In this document: positions 19,620-29,658 of the stretch, piece by piece | Layout: the number at the start of each line of letters is the position of its first letter | Position numbering within the stretch: the stretch's first letter is position 1 | Origin: Sinomonas humi | Lineage (GTDB): Bacteria > Actinomycetota > Actinomycetes > Actinomycetales > Micrococcaceae | DNA length: 64,000 nt | Reading direction: 5' to 3' | Assembly (NCBI RefSeq): GCF_000802235.1 | Contig: NZ_JTDL01000037.1 | Span: 124,001-188,000, forward strand | The notes under the pieces: generated by a model | Told to the model about the DNA's origin: nothing | Databases searched by the model: none | What the model saw: only the letters and a program-made list of their open reading frames with translations | Translations under genes and position numbers: made by a program

Positions 19620-22600
19620 GTGCCAGAACTGCCAACCCACCGCCTGCCTGAAGAATTCGGCGGCAATGAGTGGCTTGTCGACGAGCTCTACGAGCAGTAC
19701 CAGCAAAACAAGAACTCGGTCGACTCCAAGTGGTGGCCACTGTTCGAATCGTTCGAAAACGAAGGCTCGCCAAACGGGTCTCCGGCTGTGAACGGATCCG
19801 CGAAGGCGCAGACCGTCGACACGCTGACGAAGCAGCTGCCGACCATGCCTCCGGCCACCAAGCCGTCCCCTGCCGCGCCTGCGCAGACGGCCCCTGCGCA
19901 GCCTGCTGCTCCCCCCCAGTCCGCCCCCGCGGCCCAGGCCAGGCCCGCCGCAGCCCCGGCACAGCCGACCGCCCCAAGCCAGCAGGCTCCCTCGGCCGCC
20001 GCCCCGAAGAAGGGCGCTGCCGCCGTCGTACGCGATGGCGCCAAGCCTTCGGCGAGCGGACCCATCCCCGCCCAGCTGCCGAAGAAGGCCAAGGACGAGA
20101 CGGTCGAGGAAGACGTCGTCACGACCCTCCGCGGCCCCGCGAAGGCGATCGCGTCCAACATGATCTCGAGCCTCGAGGTCCCGACGGCCACGACGGTGCG
20201 CGCGGTCCCCGCGAAGCTCCTCATGGACAACCGGGTCGTCATCAACAACCACCTCACGCGCGTCCGCGGTGGCAAGGTTTCCTTCACGCACCTCATCGGC
20301 TTCGCCGTGATCCGCGCCCTGAAGCTCATGCCGTCGATGAACGTGAGCTACGACGAGATCGACGGCAAGCCTGTCGCCATTCAGCATTCACACGTCAACT
20401 TCGGCATCGCCATCGATCTGCCCAAGGACGACGGCACGCGCCTCCTCGTCGTGCCGAACGTCAAGAAGGCCGAGACGATGAACTTCTCGGAGTTCTGGCA
20501 CACGTACGAGGACCTCATCAAGCGCGCTCGCCTGGGCAAGCTCACCGCGGATGACTACTCGGGCACCACTGTCTCGCTCACCAACCCGGGCGGCATCGGC
20601 ACCGTTCACTCGGTTCCGCGCCTCTCCAAGGGGCAGGCGGCCATCGTCGGCGTCGGTGCGCTCGAATACCCCGCGGAATTCCAGGGCGCGTCGGAGAAGA
20701 CCCTCGCGCTTCAGGCTGTGGGCAAGATCATCACCCTGACTTCGACCTACGACCACCGAGTCATCCAGGGCGCAGGATCTGGCGAGTTCCTCCGCATCGT
20801 CCACCAGCTCCTGCTCGGCGAGCAGGGCTTCTACGACGAGATCTTCGAGTCGCTGCGCATCCCGTACGAGCCCGTGCGCTGGAGCCCGGACCTGCAGATC
20901 AACCCCGAGGACACCATCAACAAGGTGGCCCGGATCCAGCAGCTCATCCACGCGTACCGCGTGCGCGGCCACCTCATGGCGGACACGAACCCGCTCGAGT
21001 ACGTCCAGCGCAGGCACCCTGACCTCGACGTCCTCACCTATGGGCTCACGCTGTGGGACCTCGACCGTGAATGGCCGACGGGGGGCTTCGGCGGCAAGCC
21101 GAAGATGAAGTTCCGCGACATCCTGGGTGTTCTCCGCGACGCCTACTGCCGCACCACTGGCACGGAGTACATGCATCTCCAGGAGCCGGCCGAGCGGAAA
21201 TGGTTCCAGGACGAGATCGAGCATCCCTACAAGAAGCCGAGCCGTGAGGAGCAGCTCCGGATCGTCTCGCGACTCAATTCGGCAGAGGCGTTCGAGACGT
21301 TCCTCCAGACGAAGTTCGTCGGCCAGAAGCGGTTCTCGCTCGAGGGCGGCGAATCGCTCATCCCGATGCTGGACGCGATCCTCTCAGAGGCCGCCGAGGA
21401 CGGCCTCGACGAGGTGGGCATCGGCATGGCCCACCGCGGACGCCTCAACGTCCTCACGAACATCGCCGGCAAGACCTACGCTCAGGTGTTCCGCGAGTTC
21501 GAGGGCACGCAGGACCCGCGCAGCGTCCAGGGCTCCGGCGACGTGAAGTACCACCTCGGCACCGAGGGGACCTTCACCGCGGAGAACGGCAAGAAGACGA
21601 AGGTCTACCTCGCCGCCAACCCGTCGCACCTCGAAGCCGTCGATTCGGTTCTGGAAGGCATCGTCCGCGCCAAGCAGGACCGGCTCGACGCCGGCGAAGC
21701 GTTCCCTGTCCTCCCGATCCTCGTCCACGGCGACGCCGCGTTCGCCGGGCAGGGCGTGGTGGCGGAGACGCTCAACCTCTCGCAGCTGCGCGGCTACCGC
21801 ACGGGCGGAACGATCCACATCATCGTGAACAACCAGGTCGGCTTCACGACGTCGCCCTCGGCCTCGCGTTCGTCTGTGTACTCGACGGACGTCGCGAAGA
21901 TGGTTCAGGCGCCGATCTTCCACGTGAACGGCGACGACCCCGAGGCCGTTGTCCGCGTGGCGCAGCTCGCCTACCGCTTCCGCGAGCGCTTCCACAAGGA
22001 CGTCGTCCTCGACCTCGTCTGCTACCGCCGCCGGGGTCACAACGAGGGCGACGATCCGTCGATGACCCAGCCGCTCATGTACAACCTCATCGAGGCGAAG
22101 CGCTCCGTGCGGAAGCTCTACACGGAGAGCCTCATCGGGCGCGGCGACATCACGCAGGAAGAAGCCGAGCAGCTGCTCCGCGATTACCAGGAGCGACTCG
22201 AGCGCGTGTTCGCGGAGACGCACGCGGCGCAGACGTCGCCCATCCCGATCGTCACGAGCGACCTCAAGGCCGTCTCGGACCTCGAGCGCCCGATCTCACA
22301 GCAGCAGGAGGACTCGGGCGAACAGCGGCCGGAGTCGACCGCGATCAGCACCGAGCTGCTCGCTCGCATCGGTCATGCCCATCTCGAGATTCCGGACTCC
22401 TTCACGGTCCATCCCAAGCTCAAGCAGCTCCTGGAGCGGCGCGAGCAGATGTCGCGCGAGGGCGGGATCGACTGGGGCTTCGGTGAACTCGCAGCCTTCG
22501 GTTCGCTCGTTTCCGAGGGCGTGCCGGTCCGTCTCTCCGGTCAGGACTCACGCCGCGGCACGTTCGTGCAGCGCCACGCGGTCTTCCACGACCGGACGAC

Positions 22601-23504
22601 GGGCGCTGAGTGGACGCCGCTCGCGAGCCTCTCCGACGGCAAGGCGAAGCTCTCGATCTACGACTCCTCGCTCTCGGAGTACGCCGCCCTCGGTTTCGAG
22701 TACGGCTACTCGGTCGAGCGCCCCGACGCGCTCGTCCTCTGGGAGGCCCAGTTCGGCGACTTCGTCAACGGCGCCCAGACCGTGATCGACGAGTTCATCT
22801 CCTCCGCAGAGCAGAAGTGGGGCCAACGCTCCTCACTCGTCATGCTTCTCCCCCACGGCTACGAGGGGCAGGGGCCTGACCACTCGTCCGCCCGCATCGA
22901 GCGCTTCCTCCAGCTGTGCGCCGAGGACAACATGATCGTCGCGCACCCGAGCACGCCGGCGTCGCACTTCCACCTGCTGCGTCGCCAGGCGTACAGCCGG
23001 CCCCGGAAGCCGCTTATTGTGTTCACCCCGAAGCAGCTCCTTCGCCTCAAGGCGGCGTCGTCGCCAGTCGAGGAGTTCACGTCGGGCACGTTCCGCCCGG
23101 TGATCCCTGAGCACGAGAACCTCGACGGTCAGCGGGTGGAGCGTGTCCTGCTCGTTTCGGGTCGCCTGTACTACGACCTGCTGGCCGCGCGCACCAAGGC
23201 GAAGGACACGACGACGGCGATCGTCCGCATCGAGCAGCTCTACCCGCTGCCGCAGGCTGAGATCGCCGCAGAGCTCGCGAAGTACCCGAACGCCGAGGTC
23301 GTGTGGGCACAGGACGAACCGAACAACCAGGGTGCTTGGACCTACCTCGCCCTCAACTTGGCACCCACCCTCGACCGGCCACTGCGCGTCGTGTCGCGGC
23401 CCGCGTCGGCGGCCACGTCCGCCGGCTCCATGAAGCGGCACGCGGCTGAGGAGTCCACCCTCCTGGAGCTCTGCTTCCGCGCGGGGGTTGGGGCCAACGC
23501 CTAG
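19620..23504 (+). CDS. kgd: Multifunctional 2-oxoglutarate metabolism enzyme (E1o/E2o fusion)
   Basis: A 1294-residue actinobacterial fusion that runs the 2-oxoglutarate dehydrogenase step of the citric acid cycle, with decarboxylase and 2-hydroxy-3-oxoadipate synthase activity. The N-terminal helix ([14 protein letters not shown]) is followed by an Ala/Pro/Gln-rich linker. Then comes the acyltransferase domain with [15 protein letters not shown] near residue 378. From about 460 on lies the thiamine-dependent E1 part ([11 protein letters not shown] near 601; [11 protein letters not shown] and NNQVGF of the ThDP motif near 705). There is no lipoyl domain, so it needs lipoyl-E2 from the pyruvate complex. 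An earlier ATG at 19506 is in frame, but the GTG at 19620 matches the family N-terminus. Confidence 0.97.
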   Translation: MPELPTHRLPEEFGGNEWLVDELYEQYQQNKNSVDSKWWPLFESFENEGSPNGSPAVNGSAKAQTVDTLTKQLPTMPPATKPSPAAPAQTAPAQPAAPPQSAPAAQARPAAAPAQPTAPSQQAPSAAAPKKGAAAVVRDGAKPSASGPIPAQLPKKAKDETVEEDVVTTLRGPAKAIASNMISSLEVPTATTVRAVPAKLLMDNRVVINNHLTRVRGGKVSFTHLIGFAVIRALKLMPSMNVSYDEIDGKPVAIQHSHVNFGIAIDLPKDDGTRLLVVPNVKKAETMNFSEFWHTYEDLIKRARLGKLTADDYSGTTVSLTNPGGIGTVHSVPRLSKGQAAIVGVGALEYPAEFQGASEKTLALQAVGKIITLTSTYDHRVIQGAGSGEFLRIVHQLLLGEQGFYDEIFESLRIPYEPVRWSPDLQINPEDTINKVARIQQLIHAYRVRGHLMADTNPLEYVQRRHPDLDVLTYGLTLWDLDREWPTGGFGGKPKMKFRDILGVLRDAYCRTTGTEYMHLQEPAERKWFQDEIEHPYKKPSREEQLRIVSRLNSAEAFETFLQTKFVGQKRFSLEGGESLIPMLDAILSEAAEDGLDEVGIGMAHRGRLNVLTNIAGKTYAQVFREFEGTQDPRSVQGSGDVKYHLGTEGTFTAENGKKTKVYLAANPSHLEAVDSVLEGIVRAKQDRLDAGEAFPVLPILVHGDAAFAGQGVVAETLNLSQLRGYRTGGTIHIIVNNQVGFTTSPSASRSSVYSTDVAKMVQAPIFHVNGDDPEAVVRVAQLAYRFRERFHKDVVLDLVCYRRRGHNEGDDPSMTQPLMYNLIEAKRSVRKLYTESLIGRGDITQEEAEQLLRDYQERLERVFAETHAAQTSPIPIVTSDLKAVSDLERPISQQQEDSGEQRPESTAISTELLARIGHAHLEIPDSFTVHPKLKQLLERREQMSREGGIDWGFGELAAFGSLVSEGVPVRLSGQDSRRGTFVQRHAVFHDRTTGAEWTPLASLSDGKAKLSIYDSSLSEYAALGFEYGYSVERPDALVLWEAQFGDFVNGAQTVIDEFISSAEQKWGQRSSLVMLLPHGYEGQGPDHSSARIERFLQLCAEDNMIVAHPSTPASHFHLLRRQAYSRPRKPLIVFTPKQLLRLKAASSPVEEFTSGTFRPVIPEHENLDGQRVERVLLVSGRLYYDLLAARTKAKDTTTAIVRIEQLYPLPQAEIAAELAKYPNAEVVWAQDEPNNQGAWTYLALNLAPTLDRPLRVVSRPASAATSAGSMKRHAAEESTLLELCFRAGVGANA

Positions 23505-23557
23505 CCGATAGCGCGGGTGCTCGGCTCCTCAGCGGCGGAGCACCCGGAAAGCCAAGA

Positions 23558-23602
23558 ACGACGGCGGCCGCACCTTCCCAGCGAAGGTGCGGCCGCCGTC
23601 GT
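23558..23602 (+). terminator. Long perfect hairpin downstream of kgd
   Basis: A 20-bp perfect stem (23558-23577 with 23583-23602) with a five-base loop CCAGC, 54 bases after the kgd stop. It lacks a run of T, so it may be a terminator of the GC-rich actinobacterial type or a 3'-end stabiliser. A weaker hairpin (GGGTGCTC with GAGCACCC) lies between it and the stop. Confidence 0.7.
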
Positions 23603-23741
23603 CTGCTCTAGCCGGAACGTCTGCTCAAGCTACCCGCCCCGATGGCACGGCGTCCCCAGTACCGCGCCCTCCGTTCGCTAGACTCGGGAGCCGAAGGAGT
23701 CGTGCTGACGCACGGCGGAAGCTGGTCACTGGGAGGGGCGC

Positions 23742-24344
23742 ATGGCGCACGAGAGGAAGGTTCGCCTCGCGGCGATCGGCGACGAACTGCTCGCAGGCAA
23801 CGGTGATCCCCGCGCGCTTGGCTGGCTGGGCCGGGTACTGGCGCGCACACCGCGGGAAGAACTCACTCTCGAGAGCTATGTGCTCGCGGCACCTCAGGAA
23901 GGAACGGAGTCCCTCTCGACCCGTTGGCTCGACGAGGCACAGCGCCGCTTCGGCGACGGCTTCGAGAATCGCTTGGTCATAGGGCTCTCCGGCCGTGACA
24001 TCGAATTCGGCATTTCCCCTGCCCGCAGTCGGCTCAACGTGGCCAACATCCTCGACAGCGCGGCCCAGAACAGCGCCGAAGTGTTCGTGGTTGGACCTCC
24101 CCCGACGCTCGACCCCGTCCAGAACCGGCGGCTGGCCGAGCTGAACACGGCTTTCGCCGATGTGACGACGCGGCGTAAGCACTACTACGTGGACACGTTC
24201 TCGCCCCTTCTCAACCATGAGCAATGGCGCGGCGATCTCGCCGGAAATGCCGGAGCGCCGGGCCAGGCCGGCTATGGCCTCATCGCTTGGCTCGTCCTCC
24301 ACCGCGGCTGGTTCCCCTGGCTGCGCCTCCCCCAGCCTCAGTAA
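23742..24344 (+). CDS. SGNH/GDSL-type hydrolase
   Basis: A 200-residue cytosolic protein with the pattern of the GDSL esterase/lipase family. Block I is AAIGDELLAG, where the usual GDS serine position reads GDE, so the nucleophile is not the canonical one. Block II is IGLSGRDI, block III VVGPPPT, and block V would be the DLAGNAGAPGQAGY region, where a catalytic His is not clear. It may be a degenerate or diverged member. The ATG follows GGGAGGGGC. It is a single gene downstream of the kgd hairpin. Confidence 0.72.
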   Translation: MAHERKVRLAAIGDELLAGNGDPRALGWLGRVLARTPREELTLESYVLAAPQEGTESLSTRWLDEAQRRFGDGFENRLVIGLSGRDIEFGISPARSRLNVANILDSAAQNSAEVFVVGPPPTLDPVQNRRLAELNTAFADVTTRRKHYYVDTFSPLLNHEQWRGDLAGNAGAPGQAGYGLIAWLVLHRGWFPWLRLPQPQ

Positions 24345-24464
24345 GCCTGCGAAGCCTCTGATTCAGGGGCTTGCCACCGGTCCGTTCGCGATATATCGTG
24401 ATTTGAACATCGAGTTATAACGCGTTCTCCGGCTTCGACGGCGAACGCCGGGCGAGGAGGGGAC

Positions 24465-25322
24465 ATGTCAGAGGAAAACTGGAGCATCACCGAGCCCCAA
24501 ACCGTCACGGTAGAAGGCGTTCGCTCGTTGCGCGCGGGGATCGTGGGCGGCCGCCTCGATGTGATCGTCCACGAATCAGAAGACGCGGTGATCGAGGTCA
24601 GTGAAGTGCGGGGAGATCCGGTCGCCGTGAGCCTCCATGACGGCCGCCTCGAGGTGCGTCACCAGCTGCACGGCCTCGAAGGCTGGTTCAAGAACCTCAT
24701 GGGAACGGTCTCGGGGACGAGCGAGAACTGGGCAGTCATCTCGATCGCGGTTCCTGCGGGTACCGCGGTGGAGATCGGCACTGTCGGAGGAGACGGCCTC
24801 GTTTCGGGCACCGGCCCCCTCACGAAGCTCAACACGGTGTCGGGTTCCGTCTTCAGCGACCGCACTGAGGGCGAACTCCACCTCAACACGGTGAGCGGAG
24901 ACGTCATTGCCCGGAACCATGACGGCATCCTGACGGCGAACACCGTCTCGGGCGAGATCACCGCCTCGGGGCGCCTCAAGGACGTGCGGGCCAAATCCGT
25001 TTCAGGGGATCTTGTCTTCGACACCGAGGGCTACTGCCATTCGCTGGGCGCGAGCACAGTGAGCGGTGATGTCACGATCCGTCTCCCCCGCGACGTCGGG
25101 GTCGACCTCGCGGCGACCACTGTGTCGGGACGCGTCGTCGTCGGCGAATCCCGCTTCACGTCCTTCAAGGGCAAGCTCGAGACGATCCTCGGCAACGATC
25201 TTCAGCTCATGCTCCTGAGAACCAACACCGTCTCAGGCGACGTGTCCGTGGTGCATGCCGATGACCGGGCCTCGGCGCCTCAGGCGGGCAGCGCGCACGA
25301 CGACGGGCAGGCGGCGGGGTGA
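24465..25322 (+). CDS. DUF4097-type beta-repeat protein
   Basis: A 285-residue protein dominated by a repeating NTVSG-x-V pattern (for example LNTVSGSV, LNTVSGDVI, ANTVSGEI, KSVSGDL, TVSGDVTI, TVSGRVVV, NTVSGDVSV), about every 18-20 residues. This is the DUF4097 right-handed beta-solenoid. No signal peptide or catalytic residues are seen, so it is probably cytosolic or membrane-associated through partners. The function of the family is poorly known. GAGGAGGGGAC is a strong ribosome binding site. The stop overlaps the PadR regulator start as GTGA, a common pairing. Confidence 0.88.
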   Translation: MSEENWSITEPQTVTVEGVRSLRAGIVGGRLDVIVHESEDAVIEVSEVRGDPVAVSLHDGRLEVRHQLHGLEGWFKNLMGTVSGTSENWAVISIAVPAGTAVEIGTVGGDGLVSGTGPLTKLNTVSGSVFSDRTEGELHLNTVSGDVIARNHDGILTANTVSGEITASGRLKDVRAKSVSGDLVFDTEGYCHSLGASTVSGDVTIRLPRDVGVDLAATTVSGRVVVGESRFTSFKGKLETILGNDLQLMLLRTNTVSGDVSVVHADDRASAPQAGSAHDDGQAAG

Positions 25323-26038
25323 CGCCACCGGTCTTTGCGCATGGGGCGCTCCGGCTGTACCTCTTGGCCCTCCTCGAAGATGGGCCCCGGCACGGCTACG
25401 AACTCATCAAGGCACTCAGCGATCGCTTCGGTGGCACCTACGCACCGAGCCCAGGAACCGTCTACCCGCGCCTCGCGAAGCTGCAGGAGGAAGGCCTCGT
25501 TGCCGCTGAGGCGGAGGGGCGGCGGAGCGTCTACCGCATCACCGACGCCGGTCGGGCCGAGCTCGATGCACGCCGTGACGAGGTCGCGGACGTAGAGCAG
25601 GACATCAGCGCCTCGGTCCGTCGCCTCGCGGACACTCTGCGAGACGAACTGCGTTCGAGCATGCGGGGACTGCGGGCCGACCTCGCTGCGAGCGCGGAGT
25701 CGGCTCGGCTTCGCGCGAAGGAGTCAGCGCGGGGGGCGCGCGGCGAGCCATGGACGACGCCGAGCCAGCGGTCCGCGGGTGACGGAGCGACGTCGTCCGC
25801 TCACCGAAATGAGCCGAGCGAGACGCCGCCCCGAAAGCCCTCGGGCGAGCCCCTCAGCCGAGAGAGCCAAGGGCGGCTCAAGGAAGCGGAAATGCTCGTC
25901 CAAGCGTTCCGGGACGATGTACGGGTCGAGCTTCGGAGCCACGCAGCACGCGAGCCGGTGACCGACGTGACTGTCGAAACTCTGCGGACGGTCCTTGACC
26001 AGGCGCGTATCGCAGTACGGAACTCGCTCCGGGGATGA
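25319..26038 (+). CDS. PadR family transcriptional regulator
   Basis: A 239-residue regulator. The N-terminal winged helix (RLYLLALLEDGPRHGYELIKAL, then PSPGTVYPRLAKLQEEGLV) is the PadR hallmark. The C-terminal 150 residues are charged and Arg/Ser/Glu-rich and likely flexible or coiled, longer than a standard PadR. The GTG start overlaps the DUF4097 stop, so it probably controls its own operon. The effector is unknown. Confidence 0.9.
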   Translation: MTPPVFAHGALRLYLLALLEDGPRHGYELIKALSDRFGGTYAPSPGTVYPRLAKLQEEGLVAAEAEGRRSVYRITDAGRAELDARRDEVADVEQDISASVRRLADTLRDELRSSMRGLRADLAASAESARLRAKESARGARGEPWTTPSQRSAGDGATSSAHRNEPSETPPRKPSGEPLSRESQGRLKEAEMLVQAFRDDVRVELRSHAAREPVTDVTVETLRTVLDQARIAVRNSLRG

Positions 26039-26147
26039 GGGAATAAGAGCCAGGACCCGGACCTCGTTTAGGTGCCTTCGCCGCTTGTATGGGAGGATAT
26101 TGAGGGCCTTCTGGGCCACATGTCACTGAGTCGGAAGGAGGCCACCT

Positions 26148-26222
26148 ATGAGCAAGCGTGCACGCAAGCGCCGTGACCGCAAGAAGGGCGGCGCAAACCA
26201 CGGGAAGCGTCCCAACGCCTGA
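26148..26222 (+). CDS. 50S ribosomal protein bL37 (24 residues)
   Basis: A very short, highly basic peptide, MSKRARKRRDRKKGGANHGK followed by RPNA. It matches the actinobacteria-specific large-subunit protein bL37 seen in mycobacterial ribosomes. Its ribosome binding site GGAAGGAGG is near perfect and it is followed by a good terminator, so it is a self-standing, well-expressed gene. It is too short for most gene finders. Confidence 0.85.
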   Translation: MSKRARKRRDRKKGGANHGKRPNA

Positions 26223-26297
26223 GCAGCCGGCAGGCTGACCGTCAGGAACAAATGTGCTTGACGGACAAACGCGTTGATGGGAACCGTGGTGGTGCAG

Positions 26298-26338
26298 AAG
26301 GGCCCGGAGCTTTCGCTCCGGGCCCTTCCTCGTTTCTT
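26298..26338 (+). terminator. Intrinsic terminator after bL37 (also facing rsrA)
   Basis: A 13-bp perfect stem (26298-26310 with 26315-26327), loop TTTC, followed by CCTCGTTTCTT. It lies between convergent bL37 and rsrA. Confidence 0.85.
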
Positions 26339-26377
26339 CAGATGATGTTTCTTCTGATGATTCCTAGACGATGCTTC

Positions 26378-26644
26378 CTAGACCTCGGCGGCCTCCGCGC
26401 GGATCGAATGAATCTTGTCGAGAATGCTTGCCTTGAGCGCTGCCGGGGCCTGCTCCGTGCAGCTGCGCTTCATCGCACTGCGGATCATGCACTCGAGATT
26501 GTGCTCCTCGCGGCACTCCGTACACGCTTCGAGGTGCGCGCGGATCTCCGCGACATCGGCAGCCGGAAGGGCGCCGTCAAGGTATTCGTAGAGGCGTTCG
26601 AGACGCGATTCGTCGCAGTCTCCGAGTCCCTGACAGTTGCTCAT
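26378..26644 (-). CDS. rsrA: Zinc-containing anti-sigma factor RsrA (mycothiol system)
   Basis: An 88-residue ZAS-family anti-sigma factor. The zinc/redox motif HLEACTEC (H-x3-C-x2-C) is at residues 37-44, and an extra N-terminal CQGLGDC pair is typical of RsrA/RshA. Under thiol oxidation the cysteines form a disulfide, zinc is lost and SigR is released. The ATG at 26644 overlaps the sigR stop as ATGA, so both are made in step. A longer reading frame reaches 27076, but it only runs over sigR. Confidence 0.95.
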   Translation of the reverse strand: MSNCQGLGDCDESRLERLYEYLDGALPAADVAEIRAHLEACTECREEHNLECMIRSAMKRSCTEQAPAALKASILDKIHSIRAEAAEV

Positions 26645-27381
26645 TGTTCCTTCTCCTGCTTGCTCGAGTCCGAGTCCACTGCCCCTGCCGACCGCGCGCC
26701 CGCGAAGCCGCGCTCCGCCGCGTAGTCCGCGAGGCGGTCCCGCAGGAGCTTCCGCCCGCGGTGGAGGCGCGACATGACCGTGCCGATCGGCGTGCCCATG
26801 ATGTCCGAGATCTCCTTGTAGGCGAAGCCCTCGACGTCCGCGAAGTAGACCGCCAGACGGAACTCCTCGGGAATTGACTGGAGCGCATCTTTCACGTCTG
26901 AGTCCGGCAAGTGGTCGAGCGCCTCTGCTTCGGCAGAACGCAGGCCCGTCGACGAATGCGATTCGGCCCGTGCCAACTGCCAGTCCTCGACCGTGTCCGA
27001 CTGTGCCTGCTGCGGCTCCCGCTGACGCTTCCGATAGAGATTGATGTAGGTGTTCGTCAGGATCCTGTAGAGCCACGCCTTGAGGTTGGTGCCCGGCTTG
27101 TACTGGTGGAAGGCAGCAAAGGCCTTCGCGTACGCCTCTTGGACCAGGTCCTCAGCATCGGCTTGATTGCGCGCCATGCGCATGGCCGCGGAGTACAGCT
27201 GATCGACGTACTGCATGGCGTCGCGCTCGAAGCGCTCACGCCGCTCTTCGGGGGTTTCCTCGGCAGGACCCTTGCCAGCGGCAGAACCGGCAGCAGGCTC
27301 GTCGGGCTCGATGGAATCGACGGTGCTCATTGCGGTCCAGTCTACTGGCGGGGCGGGACGCGGTTGGTCCAAGACCAGCAC
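26641..27381 (-). CDS. sigR: ECF sigma factor SigR/SigH (thiol-oxidative stress)
   Basis: An ECF-type RNA polymerase sigma factor. Region 2 is [19 protein letters not shown] with [15 protein letters not shown]; region 4 is [22 protein letters not shown] with [13 protein letters not shown]. Two starts are possible. GTG at 27381 (246 residues) has a strong GGAGAAGGAG site. The ATG at 27330 (229 residues, [12 protein letters not shown]) matches the usual protein length. Streptomyces SigR also exists in a long, unstable form made from an upstream start, so both may be used. A sigma-R promoter lies just upstream, giving positive autoregulation. Confidence 0.93.
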   Translation of the reverse strand: MLVLDQPRPAPPVDWTAMSTVDSIEPDEPAAGSAAGKGPAEETPEERRERFERDAMQYVDQLYSAAMRMARNQADAEDLVQEAYAKAFAAFHQYKPGTNLKAWLYRILTNTYINLYRKRQREPQQAQSDTVEDWQLARAESHSSTGLRSAEAEALDHLPDSDVKDALQSIPEEFRLAVYFADVEGFAYKEISDIMGTPIGTVMSRLHRGRKLLRDRLADYAAERGFAGARSAGAVDSDSSKQEKEQ

Positions 27382-27421
27382 GGGCTCTCCTTCTCCAGTT
27401 GGCGTGCTCGACTAAGGGGGC

Positions 27422-27448
27422 AACTGCGTGTAAAGGGAAAATATTCCC
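27422..27448 (-). promoter_or_regulatory. Sigma-R-dependent promoter of sigR-rsrA
   Basis: On the minus strand GGGAAT (27448-27443) is followed after exactly 18 bases by GTT (27424-27422). This is the full actinobacterial sigma-R consensus and sits 41 bases upstream of the long sigR start. The -35 is part of the palindrome GGGAAAATATTCCC (27435-27448, plus strand). Confidence 0.8.
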
Positions 27449-27513
27449 TGAAAGTGCAAGACTGGAGCAGCTGGAAAGCCTATCTAGCCACGGAAATCCA
27501 CGTAGGAGGCCCC

Positions 27514-28269
27514 ATGTCGGTAGTTCGTTTCCTCGCTCGACCCCTGCTCGCTTCTTCGTTCATCGTCGCGGGCGTGGACAAGCTCAAGAACGCGGACGAG
27601 ACGGCCGAGCAACTCTCGCCGGTCCTGCGTCGCGCGGCCGACGCGCTCCCGGTGCGCGTGGAAGAGAAGACGCTTGCCCGTGCCGTGGGCGCGACCCAAC
27701 TGGGCGCGGGCGTTCTCTTCGCGTTCGGCAAGGCGCCGCGGTTCTCGGCCTCGGTACTCGCCCTCACGAGTGCCCTCAACACCTTTGTCGAGTGGCGGAC
27801 GGCAGATATCGGGTCGCAGGAGCTCCGCTCGGCTCGGCGCGGCCGCCTCCTCCGCAACATCTCGCTCGTCGGCGGCGTCCTGCTCGCCTCGGTCGATACG
27901 GCCGGGAATCCCAGCCTTGCGTGGCGCGCCCAGCATCTCGCCGCGGACGCGGCCAAGACCACGAAGGGTATGCGCGCCGACGCCGCGAAGGCGGCCCGCT
28001 CGGTCAGCTCCGACGCCGCGAAGGCGGCCCGCTCGGTCAGCTCCGACGCAGCGCGCACGACCAAGTCGGTGCGCGCCGACGCCTCGAAGGCAGCCAACAA
28101 AGCTGCGAAGAAGGCTGCCAAGAAGGCGCAGCACATGAAGCATGACGCGCTCAAGGCGGCGAAGGGCGTGCGTGAGGACGCAGTCAAGGCTGCCCTCGCG
28201 GCCAAGGACGACGCCGCCAAAGCCGCCCGGTCCGCGGCCCATCAGCTTTCCAGCGGCAGCTTCGCGTGA
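27514..28269 (+). CDS. DoxX family membrane protein with repetitive basic Ala/Lys tail
   Basis: A 251-residue protein. The first 130 residues are a DoxX domain with four hydrophobic segments ([67 protein letters not shown]). The remaining 110 residues are a Lys/Ala/Arg/Asp tail built from 11-residue units of the form [11 protein letters not shown], like a histone or amphipathic-helix repeat. DoxX proteins are quinone-linked or redox-linked membrane proteins. The ATG at 27514 follows TAGGAGG; the frame is open far upstream, but that is the shadow of sigR. It is divergent from sigR and coupled by GTGA to aroA. Confidence 0.85.
   Translation: MSVVRFLARPLLASSFIVAGVDKLKNADETAEQLSPVLRRAADALPVRVEEKTLARAVGATQLGAGVLFAFGKAPRFSASVLALTSALNTFVEWRTADIGSQELRSARRGRLLRNISLVGGVLLASVDTAGNPSLAWRAQHLAADAAKTTKGMRADAAKAARSVSSDAAKAARSVSSDAARTTKSVRADASKAANKAAKKAAKKAQHMKHDALKAAKGVREDAVKAALAAKDDAAKAARSAAHQLSSGSFA
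27978..28043. repeat. Two perfect 33-bp tandem repeats inside the DoxX tail
   Basis: The 33 bases at 27978-28010 are exactly repeated at 28011-28043, and a third copy starts at 28044 before diverging. Each unit codes for 11 residues ([11 protein letters not shown]), so copy-number change stays in frame. Confidence 0.9.
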
Positions 28270-29654
28270 GTGCTCCCGTACCTTGGCCGGCGCCTTTGGC
28301 GCGCCGGCCGGTGGACGCGACCGTGACCGTTCCGGGCTCGAAGTCGCTCACAAACAGGTACCTCATCCTCGCGGCGCTCGCAGAGGGTCCGAGCAGGCTC
28401 CGCGCGCCCCTGCACTCGCGCGACTCGGCGCTCATGGTCGCCGCGCTGCGCAGCCTCGGGGCGCGCGTGCGGGAGGTTGCGGGCGACGGCGACTTCGGGC
28501 CCGACCTGGAGATCACCCCGATCCCGCCGGAGTCGCGAGGCCTTGGCTCTAGCGGCGGTCTCGGCGAAGTCGCAATCGACTGCGGGCTCGCGGGGACGGT
28601 CATGCGGTTCGTGCCGCCGCTCGCAGCGCTGTCCCGTGGCGACATCGCCTTCGATGGGGACCCACACGCGCGGGTCCGCCCTATGGGTCCCGTCATCGAC
28701 GCCCTTGAGGCCCTCGGCGTCTCCCTCTCCTCCCCGGACGGAGGGCGGCCCACGTCGCTCCCGTTCACGGTGCACGGCACGGGGTCCGTGCCGGGCGGCC
28801 ACGTCGTGGTCGACGCGAGCGGGTCGAGCCAGTTCGTCTCCGCACTCCTGCTTGCGGGCGCTCGCTTCGACGAGGGCCTCCATCTCGAGCACGTCGGCAA
28901 GCCAGTGCCGAGCCTCGACCACATTGCCATGACGGTGAGCGTTCTCCGGGAGCTCGGGGTCGAGGTCGACGACTCCGTCCCGAACCATTGGATTGTGCAG
29001 CCAGGGCCGATCAGCGCGTTCGACGTCCGCATCGAGCAGGACCTCTCGAATGCGGGGCCGTTCCTCGCTGCCGCGCTCGCAACGCGCGGCACTGTCCGCA
29101 TTCCGAACTGGCCTGAGCACACGACCCAGGTCGGGGATTCCTGGCGGGAGATCCTCCCCAAGCTCGGCGCGGAGGTGACGCTCGACGGCGGCACGCTCAC
29201 CGTGCGCGGGGGCCAACGGATCACGGGCGCAGACCTCGCTGAAACGAGCGAACTCGCACCGACGGTCGCCGCCTTGTGCGCCCTCGCCGAGACTCCGTCG
29301 CGACTCACCGGGATCGCGCATCTTCGAGGGCACGAGACGGACCGGCTTGCAGCCCTCGTCTCCGAAATCACCCGGCTCGGCGGCGACGCGCAGGAGACTG
29401 CCGACGGTCTCATCATCCGGCCGGCCCCGCTCCACGGGGGCCTCGTGAGAAGCTACGCGGACCACCGCATGGCGACTGCGGGGGCGGTCTGGGGTCTCGC
29501 TGTCGAAGGCATCGAGGTCGAAGACATCGGCACGACGTCCAAGACGATGCCCGAGTTCCCCCAGATGTGGGCTCGCATGCTCGGCCAGAGCGCCGGGGAG
29601 CAGGGGTCTTCGAGCGACGCTCCGGTGCCGAACGAGACGGTCAAGGCCCCCTGA
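28266..29654 (+). CDS. aroA: 3-phosphoshikimate 1-carboxyvinyltransferase (EPSP synthase)
   Basis: EPSP synthase of 462 residues joins phosphoenolpyruvate to shikimate 3-phosphate in the shikimate pathway. Conserved blocks are [20 protein letters not shown] (start of domain), [25 protein letters not shown] and the C-terminal [12 protein letters not shown] with DHRMATAGA. Length and motifs are normal. The GTG start overlaps the DoxX stop as GTGA. rsgA follows after four bases, so aroA-rsgA(-hisN) is a likely operon. Confidence 0.96.
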   Translation: MSAPVPWPAPLARRPVDATVTVPGSKSLTNRYLILAALAEGPSRLRAPLHSRDSALMVAALRSLGARVREVAGDGDFGPDLEITPIPPESRGLGSSGGLGEVAIDCGLAGTVMRFVPPLAALSRGDIAFDGDPHARVRPMGPVIDALEALGVSLSSPDGGRPTSLPFTVHGTGSVPGGHVVVDASGSSQFVSALLLAGARFDEGLHLEHVGKPVPSLDHIAMTVSVLRELGVEVDDSVPNHWIVQPGPISAFDVRIEQDLSNAGPFLAAALATRGTVRIPNWPEHTTQVGDSWREILPKLGAEVTLDGGTLTVRGGQRITGADLAETSELAPTVAALCALAETPSRLTGIAHLRGHETDRLAALVSEITRLGGDAQETADGLIIRPAPLHGGLVRSYADHRMATAGAVWGLAVEGIEVEDIGTTSKTMPEFPQMWARMLGQSAGEQGSSSDAPVPNETVKAP

Positions 29655-29658
29655 CCCG

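Noticed and set aside
19455-20387. 310-codon minus-strand frame opposite the 5' part of kgd
   Set aside because: Gly/Arg/Leu-rich antisense product, no start signals; a shadow of the Ala/Pro-rich linker.
23515-23546. Hairpin GGGTGCTC/GAGCACCC after kgd as the main terminator
   Set aside because: The loop is long and the 20-bp stem just downstream is far stronger.
27435-27513. Sigma-R promoter for the plus-strand DoxX gene from the GGGAAAATATTCCC palindrome
   Set aside because: On the plus strand no GTT stands 18-19 bases after GGGAA; only the minus strand fits.
26911-27513. Upstream extension of the DoxX frame
   Set aside because: It runs antisense through sigR; the ATG at 27514 with TAGGAGG is the real start.
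27978-28050. 33-bp tandem repeats considered as CRISPR
   Set aside because: The units are adjacent without spacers and are in-frame coding repeats of the DoxX tail. No CRISPR array was found elsewhere.
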